64,000 nucleotides of DNA from NCBI RefSeq assembly GCF_013426205.1, contig NC_089424.1, positions 2,232,001-2,296,000 of the forward strand, in the 5' to 3' direction. Of this stretch, positions 45,728 to 56,575 are shown in pieces; the stretch's first letter is position 1; every line of letters starts with the position of its first letter. The DNA is from Metarhizium brunneum. Taxonomy: Eukaryota; Ascomycota; Sordariomycetes; Hypocreales; Clavicipitaceae. The position numbers and the translations under genes are program-made. The notes below the pieces were generated by a model, which made no database searches, had not been told where the DNA came from, and saw only the letters and a list, made by a program, of their open reading frames with translations.

Positions 45728-48215
45728 TTATTGCATCATTTGGTCTTCCCCAATACCTGGTAGACTCAAGCCTGCAGCAAGTGCCTGAAGCTTAAACTCT
45801 GGGTTACAAGGCAGGGAGTGCGATTTATGCTGACGAAGCAATTAGACGACGACACATCCCAAGTTTGAAAATGCTGATTTCATAGTAACTCACATATTTC
45901 AGTCCGTTCAAGTTCTTATAGCGTTTGCCACAGGTTTCACAGTTGAAGGGCTTTTCTTTTTCCATGCCCATTGTTCCTGGGTATGGCGCACTCGTTTCTG
46001 GGTTTACAATCGAAAACGTTCCGTCGCCGTTCTCGTGCAACTGTTGCGTTTGATGGCCGTGCGCCTTGTGATATCTGGTTTTAAAAAAGAATCTAGGTTA
46101 GCTACCGTACATCGCAGATGTGACCTCACTGGAGTGAAACACCCACTTTAATCCATTTTGGTTCTTGTAGGCTTTTTCGCAGCCAATAACTGGACATTTA
46201 AACGGTTTGTGTTCCTCGGGCATCATCATACTTTGAAGCCTTTGCAAGAGAACTTTGTTGCTTTGAGGGTCTGCAAATTGACCCTGGGCCAGGCCGAGCT
46301 GAGCAAGTTGGGCCTGAATACTCCGATTGCCTTGGGGGAAAGCGCCATTCGGGCTGAATAGGTGCTTGCCGGGATCGTTAATGCAGAAGTTGGAGTCGTT
46401 GCCGTTTGCAAAGTTTCCGTCGCCGAGATCAGTCGAACCAGTGCCACCCATGGGCATCCCGGGCAGGTCCTCGTCCATGTCATCCATGTCTCCAGCTGGT
46501 TGGTTTGGATGCTGAGGCATCTGTTGCGTAGTTGCAAGGGTTGGAGTGTTGACAGAGGACACGGTCGGGTTGTTCTGGAGGCCAAAGCTAGCAGCAGCTG
46601 GCGTAGGTGGCTGGGAAGTGCGAAGACCCTGAGTAAGCCCGGAGGTATTCATATTAAGTTGTGGTCGCTGCTGTTGTCCAAATAGTTGTCTTGTCTGGTG
46701 CATCTTATTGCTGTCATCCAGCTCCATAGTACCGATCGTTTCGTCCATTTCCATATCCGCGACAGCCTCCATATCCTCATTAAGGTTGGTAGCCAAAGCA
46801 GGATTCATCTGACCACCACTTATGCCGGACCCAATGCCACCCATGGAAAGCCCTGAACCAGGAGAAAGTGGTTGGCCGGTCGGTTGTGAAGGACCCGGTT
46901 GACTTGACCCGGTCGGTGTCGTCCGTGAACTGGACATATTGGAGGCGCCTTGCATGCCAAACTGGGTAAAAGCAGTATTTCTCGAGTTATTGGAGCTGGC
47001 CTGAGTATGGGCTTCTTCGTAATGTTGCAGTAGGTCGTGCAGGTTGGGTAAAATCTTGCCACAACAGGTGAAGTCTCTCATGAAATTGGCTTCCAACTTT
47101 GGAAGGTAAGACGATGAATGAAACGAAGAGGACTGAGGAATGCCGCCGCCAAATGGATTAGGCGAAGTGCCCTGCATCATAACACTAGTTCGCGATGGTG
47201 TCAGTATTGAAACATCAAGGTAAGGTACGATGCACCACTCCTTGCGTCGTCCAAAAAGTACCACAGGTGCCTGAGCGTGATAAATGGTATGAAGGGTGAG
47301 GGGGTAGGTACACGAGAGGCAATGTCGAACACTCGCAATAGCAATCCCGAGTAGCCAGTTGCCGCAGTACGTCCCATGCCGGAAATACTGAGGCAATAGA
47401 AGGAAACCAGGTCGCTGCTGTGAAGCGACAGAACAATGAAGTGTCGATGCTTGGGACAGGGACGCATGGCAGGGACAGACTTACTCGTCACGAACAAAAC
47501 TACCAAACGACATGCCACCCCAGCTCATGCCACCCATAAGACTGCCAGCAAGAGACTCTCGGCGGTTGCGGTTGACATTATCTCGGTTCTGGTTATTCAC
47601 GGAAATGGGTTTCGGGCCAGCGCTGACGAAGGAGTCCCGCCGGCTGCGGCCCATGGCGCCAGCGTCGAGGGCGCCCGAAGTCATGGTTGAAGCGTCGCAG
47701 TCGTCGGTGGCGTGAGTGATTTCGTCTGGATTAGTGATGGAAGTGGTGTCGGTCAAGGTGGAAGAAACAGTCGTGTCTGAAGGGGATGTGTCGATGGGAG
47801 ACGGCCTCGAGGAGTAGGCGCTGGCGTTAACGACGGATGTGGCACGGGTGCTTTGGGAAGATCTTGGGAAGAAAAGGTCGGGAGGAGTAGTTTCCGCTTG
47901 AGGCGACAATGACGGGGACTGCGGCTGGGTCTGCGACTCTGATGAGAAGGCCGACAGGCCAGGCTTGGAGTCAGCTTGGGTGTGGGCATTGGCGTGGGTG
48001 GAGGCGACGGCCGCGGAATAGGCAGCGAGGTCGCTGGAGCTGGCCAAGGTGGTGGCGTCGGCGTTGGCATTGGCGTGGGCCATGGGGCTATTGGCGCTTG
48101 CCATGGCGCTGGATCCAGAAGTGGCATGGCAACTCGGCGCAGGCAACGTGGGCGAGACGCTCCTCGGCTGCCGCTCGTCCCTGGCGCTCTGAAACCATTG
48201 CAAGGCGGACAACAT
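45728..48215 (-). CDS. sfp1: Sfp1-type C2H2 zinc-finger transcription factor
   Basis: Sfp1 is a nutrient- and TOR-responsive nuclear regulator of ribosomal-protein and ribosome-biogenesis genes and of cell size. Exons (minus strand) are 47,485-48,215, 46,147-47,184, 45,894-46,074 and 45,728-45,829; introns are 300, 72 and 64 bases and all phases fit. The product is 683 residues. Residues 1-243 are Ser/Thr/Ala-rich and disordered. An atypical C2H2 finger lies at 284-303 ([10 protein letters not shown]...H-Y-E-E-A-H). The two paired C-terminal fingers characteristic of Sfp1 start at about C574 and C635 ([17 protein letters not shown], and [15 protein letters not shown]). Both are cut by introns at the same point just after N-G-L-K. 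The start is the first ATG in frame; the frame stays open upstream without another ATG. A four-codon upstream frame precedes it. Confidence 0.9.
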
Positions 48216-48357
48216 GGCTGGCGACAGCTCGAGGTCCGTCGTGCACTCCTGCTCGAAGGGTACCCCGGTGCCGTATTGTTCCTTGGTCTGTTTTGTCGGT
48301 CGATTCGTATTTTCGAACTTCAGCGTGTCCGGCTTGTCAGGTAAGGGAGCCCTGGCC

Positions 48358-48372
48358 TCAAGTTTGGCGCAT
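48358..48372 (-). promoter_or_regulatory. Four-codon upstream open reading frame before sfp1
   Basis: ATG CGC CAA ACT TGA lies 143-157 bases before the sfp1 start codon on the same strand. If the transcript start lies upstream of it, the short frame could reduce translation of sfp1, a kind of control known for growth and nutrient regulators. Whether it is in the mRNA is unknown. Confidence 0.35.
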
Positions 48373-49459
48373 GGTAGCCACGAGAGCTCGGAAAGCAAGA
48401 CAAGGCGCAAAACGGTGAATCTGCCTCTGGCAGCAGAGTGGTATGGAGTGCGTCCAAGGCAGTTCAGGGAAGGTAGGATGGCTCCTTGTGCGGTTTATTA
48501 ATGGTCCCAGCGCTGCGACATGGTGCAGGCGGTATGACTAGAGAACAATGATGCGGCTGGGCCAGATACCCAAGCACGTATGGATACTTGTCGTGGTGGT
48601 GGTGGTGACGTGCAGATATCAGTGCACGTCGTTATGATCCGAGCAACAAGGTTGGCATGCGCCGAAAAGAGTCCCATGCATAGATCTGGGCAAACGTCCC
48701 CAGATGTATGGAGTATTTATCCTGCCATGACTTGGACTGCACGCTTCGTTGACGGGTGCTGTTTGCAATAAAGTTGCGCGGTGGGCCGCCGGTCAACCTT
48801 CCTCTCTGCCTCGTCGCGCGAAGCGTGTAAGTCGGTTGGGCGTGACGCCGCGTCGAGGGGGATGCGAATGGGCCACTGATACAACCGCGAGTGACATCAA
48901 CCACCTACCTACAAGGCAGTTGAGTTGGCCGGTGCCACAGATGACGACTGTGACCTCTCAGTTGGAGGCAATTTGACCAGCCAGGACCGTGGCTGTCTGG
49001 CAGAGGGTGGGCACAAGGTGGCCAGTGAATGAGTCAGGGCAGATCTCTGGAACCTCTCGGCATCGGGTGCAGTGGAGAAGGCTATAATGTCTGGTGGTAT
49101 TGTACTATTGACGGTGCTGTGTGTTATTGTAGTATTGTTAGAGGGAAGCATCGGACGGATGGGACCAGCGCGTATGGGCACGATAAGTCGGAGCCGACGG
49201 GGTGGGATTGGACGAGGAACCGATACGGAGTATACCAGTCTCCTCTTGGGCCTTTGCAACACGTACCAGAGCAGAAGAGTATGGCATGCTACGGCGAGCA
49301 AAGGCGGAACAAATCGACACGGATACAATATTTGGACGTGGTGGTGATAAAATGCCAAGGCTGGGGTGGTTGCTGGTTCCGGATGGGCGTATCGAGACGT
49401 CAGCCAGGATGAAAGGCCAACTAATAAGCACTAGTACACAGTACGGAAAGGGACCTGCG

Positions 49460-49910
49460 CTAACTACTTAAGTACTTGAGTAGCTTGTCGCCATTATGCG
49501 AGATGAGGTCTTTCCAAGTCTTGCTGCGAGGGCCAACTTCGTGTGATGAGTCCAAGTGAGAAGGGGCGTCTCATGGCCAGGGTACTTAAGTACTTAGTAA
49601 GGATCAAGGGTTCAGAGGGGAAAGGCTCACATTCTAAAGTTCATGGGAAATGTCCATCTCCCGTTGCCACTTCGCCTGGCAGTATATAGTACTACTACAG
49701 TGTTGTACTACTTGCAATAAGCTGTCAGGTGTCACGCGAGCCGTCGTTCCTTCCCTATCAACATGTGGTGTTTTTATTAATAGTAGTACTGGCAGAAGCC
49801 AGGCGCGGTGCGCGATTTCAGCTGCCAAGCAACCTCCCTCAAGTACCTGACCAGGTGGGTACCTCCTGAATTACCTTAAGTACTTAAGTACCTAGGTACC
49901 TAGGTAGGTA
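49460..49910. repeat. Cluster of TTAAGTACTT / CCTAGGTACC palindromes
   Basis: Copies of the core ACTTAAGTACTT occur at about 49,466 and 49,583. The densest run is 49,871-49,910, where CTTAAGTACTTAAGTACC passes into CTAGGTACCTAGGTAGGTA. The same palindromes occur at 20.8-21.0 kb and 31.13 kb. They may form a foldback structure in single-stranded DNA. Confidence 0.5.
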
Positions 49911-51660
49911 GCTGGCTTCAAGGCTCGCAAGCACCAGTCTCATTCAGATCAGACACGCGGGGTTCTATTGACAACTTTCTAAACCAAGGAGGCGTCAAGT
50001 GAACGCGTGCACTTCAAGTGAGCTCGTCGCAGAAAGAACAATATATTCATTCACCCCATAGGCATAGGCGCAGATCATTTGAGTGGGGTGGAACCGACTC
50101 CAGGAGATGAGGTACGTCCGTAGATATGTACAGCAAATCGTGCCTTCCACGGCTTCAAGGCCATGTATTGCCCGAGTCTCCCAAGTACATGCATAAAGTA
50201 GGTATCGAGTTCAGCTCATCTAGTACGACCTATTCCTAGCCCTGGTCTATAATAGCCTCTACTTCAGTTACTACTTAATTAAATGCGCTCGGCTGCAACA
50301 AGCAAAGGCTCCCATCGGTATGTTCGCTCAATACTATTGCACGTCAAGCTTTCCATAGTCTTGGATCCAACTCTCCATCGCCCCCGCACAAGATACATAC
50401 CTAGGTAGTACGGAGTACCTACTATGGATTGATACCCTGACCAGTCGATTTCCGTACGGAGTTCGCGGCCAGGGATAAAGTTAGATTCTCGACTCGCAGG
50501 CGTCGCGACATCGCTTGTCGCTTCTCAGGGGGATAGTACAAGATTGGATATCTACGCGGATGGGTCGGCGGACAAAGGAAAAGCCACAGAGCCATGCATC
50601 TACTAGTACTAGTGGTCAAAGAACAAGCTTACATGGGATTGCACACCGCTGACTTGCATCAGTCCATGTAGATCACTCTGCCATGCGTCTTTGTCCTATT
50701 GACAGCATACGTACTCCGTACACTGGTCTGTGTGTACGTGAGGCTGGGCTGGCTGGGCAGCCAGGCGACAGAGTCACTCGCTTGTTCGCTACTCCGTACT
50801 CTGTACTCTGTATACAGTGTTTCCGATATGATGCCCAACCATCTGGCAATCAGGGGAAACCCTGCCTTTCATTCACGGGGCGTTTCATTTCACAACGGCG
50901 GTGACGTCTGGTTTGCACACAAAGAGACGCACTTGACGGGGCTCGCACACCGCAGATCTATGTGCTACGTCAAGGCGGCAACAGCGGCGGTTAACTCGAC
51001 ATTTTCGTGGTGTTTTGCTCCCGCATCCGCAGGAGACAGCCGCGTCTCATGCATTGCATTTGAGACGGTGGCTCAGCAGTCACCTGCCAGTACATTTCTC
51101 ATACCGACTTTCAGTACTCCATACATGCTCCGTACTGTAGTTTATTATCCAGCCGCCACTGACCTGAGACATGGATGAGGCTCCGAGATTCGATTACCCG
51201 CCAGACATAAGTTCAACCTCATACACCAGGGTTCGTTGTCTGGCCGGAAATTGGTTCGTCACTGCATCCTCCGCTCTCCTACCAAGATATATGTGAACCC
51301 CTGGCAGGAACATTGAGCTTTATTGTCAGCCTTCACCTCCCCACGATCAACAGTTTCCTACGCATCTGGTGCTCCAAGTGTCTGGGGTGTCCTCGTGTCC
51401 CATCGCTACACTCACCTGTGCATTTGCTCCTTCTCCAGAGTTCTTGGTACTATAAGGAGGATGATATTGGGTCCATACATTATACATGCTTTGGCACCAA
51501 CGCCAAGATTATGACAGCCTCCACCTGCAATGAATATTACAAGCAGCATCCATCACAGGAGATGTGACCCTCCAAACCACTGGATAGTGGACCCTATGAA
51601 TTTCTATTACAATCTGGTACGGAGTAGTGCTACCAGTCAGCATCGGCCGGTTCCCTTAAC

Positions 51661-52720
51661 TTACCGCAAACATGTGGCATAGCCGGAAGCCCGAGTCATA
51701 CGCCTGCACTGGGTTTCGGAAACAGCGCCATCGTCAAGAGTCACTTGGCCGACCTCTTCTCTCGGGTCACTACCACAACGTCCATGGGCTCGCGCTGGGC
51801 CTCCATTCGTAGCGCAATACCACTGGGCGCACTCACAGATCACAATCGACGTCGATCGGGAAACATTCCGTGGGCCCCAAACTCCATTGTTGGTTGAGAT
51901 GCTACTCTGTGGCGGTTGCACCACTGCATCATCCATTACTTGGCAATTAGACTTCCCAGTCCACCATGCCCTTGCAGTTCCAATCTGCTTCTTTACATAT
52001 ACATGCTACCTTTATAATGTTAGAACAGGTGCATATGGATGTTTTTGGGACTCTAGGAGTTTGGTGCAGACACTTACTCCTGCGTTCACCGCAACCAACG
52101 CACGAACTATCCACTCAGCCGGCCGGCATTACCAGTCCCCTGCTGATAGCAACAGCGGACAAAACACCGATATCCGCGCTCTTTTGACTATCAGACATGG
52201 TGACAGTCGATTTGGGGACCACGACAATAATTGTCAATTTTATGTTGCGGAAGATTGTGGTACATGCCGTAGCCTGGCTTCACTGTCCAGTCCACAAGTG
52301 ACGATCTGGGCAACTCATTCACAAAGCTATCCTCGGCTGGGGGATAGATTCGTCTTAGTGTTTGCCATGGCTATTATACAGCCAGCTTCTTGGTCTAGGC
52401 TTGTGCCTCGTGGCGGCTTCTCGCCAGATTTGTTGTCCCCGTAGCGGAGCTGTCAGGAACATTGAACACAATGGGAACATTTGAACCCTGTGCAATCAAC
52501 TGCTCCGCAGGCCCATCGCCCAGTAATGGAACAAATGGATCCCTTCCAGAGCAAGTAAGTGGATGCCCTGGACAGCTCGGTGCCACCGAGTCACTGGTGG
52601 ATATTGTCTCGTAACCGTGGCGGGTCAACTCGGTACAAGTTTGCTGGCTTGCCGGCCGGCTTCTAGGAATGAGAACTTGGCAAATGCAGGGACTAGTCGA
52701 CTAGGCGTACATACGTACAT
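51661..52720 (-). pseudogene. Cysteine-rich protein-like region, decayed or unresolved gene
   Basis: On the minus strand three protein-like blocks appear in order. Block A (about 52,709-52,396) starts after a possible TAG acceptor and reads S-P-C-I-C-Q-V-L and later T-C-T-E-L-T-R-H-G-Y-E-T. Block B (about 52,311-52,134) follows another acceptor-like AATAG and contains D-W-T-V-K-P-G-Y-G and N-Y-C-R-G-P-Q-I-D-C. Block C (about 51,960-51,661) contains I-C-E-C-A-Q-W-Y-C and R-C-G-S-D-P and ends at a stop. The C-x-C pairs in A and C suggest a repeated disulfide-rich extracellular unit. No good donors link the blocks, and no family could be named, so it is either a relic or a gene whose introns I cannot place. 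Confidence 0.3.
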
Positions 52721-55375
52721 CTGGTAAGTTACCTAATATCCGCATCCTGCATGTGTAGGACCGCGAAACGGACGGATTATGTGGGCTCAAGAGTGTTTCC
52801 AGCGCTCGTATGCTCGTCCGTTGGTTCCGCGCTCCTTTCCAACTAGTACTCCATGGATAATAAACAGTTCATGGAATGCCGAAACGAAGGGGCTCTGATG
52901 TGCCATCGCTCGTCTCAAAACGTGGCAAGCCTGCAAGGGACAAGCCGCACAAACCGTGGTTTGACGATGATGGCTTTCCTGGTAGCGAAGAACAATCACA
53001 CATGTTCCTAGTGAATACTATTACTAGTGCTGCTTCTATATGAGACACACGAAGGACCTGCACGAACAGGGGTATTTCTTCTAGTCAAGGATCATCACTG
53101 TCATGCTGCGTACGGCGTACATACTCTGTGCGGTGCGTTGTACAATATCGCAGCAAGCAAATAAGGGCCTTGACAAAACCAGCCTCAGCGGATGCTATTA
53201 GACGCAAGCTATTGTAAGCGATCCTTGCTCATGCGACGGGCCGATGCTTGAGATACAAAATCCCAACTCGCTCGGACCTTTTGCATCATCCGCTTGACAG
53301 CATGTCCACAGATCTCCAGGGTCAACAATTATGGATGTGATGCATTTGGACTAGTACAATACAGAGTGCAATACTGTGTGCACATGGGTAATTTAATCAT
53401 CGTCTTGATATCATGCTGGGTGTGATGAATGCAAAGTGGCCACAGTCTCGCTCTTGGTCGCGCATCCTGGCTCGTAGGCCAAGATCAAGAACTACCTACC
53501 AGGTAGGTAGACATGATTGGTCAAGTAGACCTAGATTTCAAGATTCAGGCTGTTGAGGCCATCTATCGGTACCTGACCGAAATCCCCGAGAATACGGCAA
53601 GTGGGAACTTCGTCTGCGTCCAGGCCGGCGGCCGTGCAGTTCTCCTACAGCGGACTTGATATTCGATGTACGTAGTACTAGTACTAATTCCAATGCGTAC
53701 ATAGTACATACAAAACAAGACTGCCGAGAAGCCTCCCGCGTTCCGCGACTCATTGATTCGACAGGCGACTTGGCATTTTCATCCTTTTCCCAGGAACAGC
53801 TAGACCGGGACAGGTTAGAAATCGGTATCCATCAACCATGTGAGAAATGGGTCTGCATAGAGTAGCTTGTGGTAGGTCCGCTAGGAAACGTTCGAGTAGC
53901 TCAATGGCATCAGAGCCAGCCAACGAGGATCAAGATGATTACGCCTTGAATAAAGGACCATGGTAGGAAGAATACGCCAGTAGGTGGGAGGCACAGGAAA
54001 GCTAGCAAGAAGACAGCCGAGTCGAGGTCATCGCCCGTCGGACTTGGATGACTTAGTTTGTCCCGTCCATGTAAGAGATGCACGGCGGAAGGGCGCCGCC
54101 GATTACAATTTACATAGTAACCCGGGTCCATCCTCTGCCGCCTGGTGTATCATAAAAGGGTCAAGGGGACTGATGCTGCCCGGGATTAGGAACTGAGAAA
54201 TTGGTTTTGGCCTACTTGAGGCTTTTGTGTCGTTCGCAAAGAGCGACGACTTGGGAAGGCGGCCACGCGACCTCCTTGTTTGTTTTGGCCAGACAGCGGC
54301 GACTAAGTGCGGAATACTCCGTGCCTATGGAGCACAGTATGCTTGAATATCGACGGGCATGCCTCATGTGCTGTCGGCGAGGTTCCTCCACTCAGGGCCA
54401 AGTTGTCGAATTTGCCTATTCGTAGTAAGATGCGGCATGGCCATGATTAAGCGTTGTCGGGTCGGCCAGTGATGACGATGACGACATTAGAACGGCCAGC
54501 ATTTCTTCTGGACGGGTAACCACGGCGTCGGGAGGCTATTAGAGATTGCTCGCAGATGGTTCGGCAGGGCGGATATCGCCGTTTTGTGGCAAAAAGGCAG
54601 ACATCAGGATACAGTGGCGGAAATTTCTCGGCCTTGGGCGTCGGGAGAAACAGGATAGCTGTCAGATGCCTAGAGCAGTCACGTGCCGGTTGCACCTCGT
54701 ACGGCAGCCACTGGCCTCAAGCCTCGATGACTGCACAATGGCACTGGGCTGACATCATCCCGGGCGCGGGCATCATGAGAATTACGTATTGGACTGGCTA
54801 TGTTTTTTGTAGATACTTATATGCCACCCATTGCGCCGCTGCACTCGTCCTCAACCCGTGACTTAGAAACTCTGTTTTGCACCACGATCAACTTGGCCTT
54901 TCAACATCAATTCCGCCCTCTCCTGCTTCCCTTGGTGGACAAGGATTTCGCCGGAAGCAAGCTGTCCAGCCGTCGTACGATAATTCGTGCACCAGCATCG
55001 CGGCATTTACACGAATCAACTCATACGGAATCGCTCTCTTCCTCAAGCATCACGGGACACAGAATATCCCTTTCGGGTTCCTGACCTAGACAAATCTCAT
55101 CGGTAAAGCCGCACTCCGGAGCGCACCACTTTTGCCTCTACAATCCCCGCGGTGACTGAACGCCTTTTTGGTGCAGCGTTCCTGCCTCTTTTCTGTCCTT
55201 CTCTTTTTTTTTTCGGGCCCGGAGCTTCGGCAACTCAAAACAGCCCAGCCAGCACTCCACCCAAGCCTCCAAACTCAAAATACCAACGACATCATTCCAT
55301 AAATAAGTCACCACCACCGCCGCCGCCCATTCAATCCATCAAAACTCCAACCAACCAACCGCACAAGCTCCCAAA
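52721..55375. other. Gene-free interval and rcf2 promoter
   Basis: No supported gene is present. A tRNA-like D-arm at 53,893-53,912 has no matching T-arm. The last 200 bases are CT/A-rich leader sequence of rcf2, with a run of ten T at 55,204-55,213. Confidence 0.45.
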
Positions 55376-56138
55376 ATGAAGGTCGTCAGCAAAGAAGAGG
55401 AAAAGGCCCACTACAACGTCGTCGTAAAAGGCGGCCTGATCGGCGGCACGGCCAGCTTGGCCCTCGGCCTCGGCGGTGTAGTGTTCGCCTCACGCCGCTA
55501 CCCTGCCTTCCGGTCGCTGACCGTCCCCTTCCGTGCGTTCCTCGTCACGTCGACGGCGACGTTTGGCGCCATTGTCAACGCCGAGCGGTACTCCAATAAC
55601 TTCCAGCGACAAAACGACCCCAGCTACGGTTACAAGGACGCTTCGCAGCGAGCCATCCAGATTGCGCGCGAGAACGAGTCGACGTACGAGCGCTTCATGG
55701 AATGGGGCAAGGAGAATCGCTACAGCATCGTCTTCGTCTCGTGGCTGGCGAGTATGGCCGTCGCGCTGGCCCTCGTCGGCCGCGCTCCCATGAGCACCTC
55801 GCAGAAGCTGGTGCAGGCTCGTGTCTACGCGCAGGGGCTGACACTGGCCGTGCTCGTCGTCAGCGCTGCCTTTGAGATGCACGATGCCAAGAAGGGCAGC
55901 GGCCGGTGGGAGACGGTCATGGTGGTAGACCCCAATGATCCTGAGCACAAGCACTTGATTGAGAAGAAGATTCACAAGGAAGAGTATGAGGGCCAAGATT
56001 TATGGATGGGTGAGTTTTTGCCCCCCCCTTTTTTTTTTGGTATTCCTGAACAGAGCCTAACGATTGTTGGTGTTAGATATGGTCGAAGCTGAGGAACGAC
56101 GATTGGCTGCTAAGAAGGCTGCGGAGAACAGGGCTTAA
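55376..56138 (+). CDS. rcf2: Respiratory supercomplex factor 2 (HIG1-type), mitochondrial
   Basis: Rcf2 is an inner-membrane protein that associates with cytochrome c oxidase and the III-IV supercomplex and tunes its activity. Exons are 55,376-56,009 and 56,077-56,138; the 67-base intron has a GTGAGT donor, a CTAAC branch and a TAG acceptor and splits an Asp codon. The product is 231 residues, close to the yeast length. Four hydrophobic segments lie at about 15-38, 47-68, 116-135 and 151-168. The last two form the HIG1-like pair, preceded by Y-E-R-F-M-E-W-G-K-E-N-R-Y. The C-terminus is charged (E-A-E-E-R-R-L-A-A-K-K). There is no cleavable presequence, as in the yeast protein. The start fits the conserved M-K-V-V/x-S-K-E-E N-terminus. 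It converges with the Kelch gene on the right. Confidence 0.88.
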
Positions 56139-56575
56139 ATCTGCATTCAAACATGGGACTGTCGGCTCATGATGGCATTACACATACATACATCTCCTAT
56201 TCTGCATTTGAAGAGGCACGAAATACCGTCACATTAGAGGAGGGAGAATGGCGTTCTGGGAAGCTGCATCCAGGTGGCATTAAAAATTGGAATCTTGGTC
56301 AAGTCTGCATTGTACATGTACCTTTTTGGCGTCAAAACATCAACATCAAATTGTATTATTTATTAGACATTTGGCCCGGGACTGGTGTGCATATATCACG
56401 CTGTTATCAAATCATCGCAGTTTCGTAGAATTTCTCCCAGAACACCAACACAGGTTCATACGTACACTAGGTAATACCTTGGGAATTGGAGATTGGAAGT
56501 GACCAGATTGCTAGAATCGCAGTATTGTGATTTTTTTATTAACCGCGTTACATTGCCCTCTATACTAACTCCGGC
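56139..56575. other. Convergent 3' spacer
   Basis: This 437-base spacer lies between the ends of rcf2 and the Kelch-repeat gene. It is AT-rich toward the right with no coding signal. Confidence 0.5.

Larger units (their letters stand above)
48216..51660. other. Gene-free interval with palindromic motifs
   Basis: The left 400 bases are the sfp1 leader and promoter. The rest shows no supported gene. It contains the densest set of short motifs in the window: TTAAGTACTT palindromes at 49,466, 49,583 and 49,871-49,910, and TACGGAGTA motifs at 49,224, 50,409, 50,712, 50,790 and 51,618. Longer plus-strand frames (50,699-51,178) have no domain. Confidence 0.45.

Noticed and set aside
50699..51178. 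159-codon plus-strand frame
   Set aside because: No domain, and two TACTCCGTA motifs lie inside it, which occur only in non-coding DNA elsewhere in the window.
51887..52444. 185-codon plus-strand frame
   Set aside because: It lies opposite the cysteine-rich minus-strand blocks, whose reading is more protein-like; the plus frame shows no motif.
53893..53912. tRNA-like A box and D-arm (TAGCTCAATGG with GCTC/GAGC pairing)
   Set aside because: No B box (GTTCRANNC), T-arm or matching acceptor stem follows within tRNA distance.
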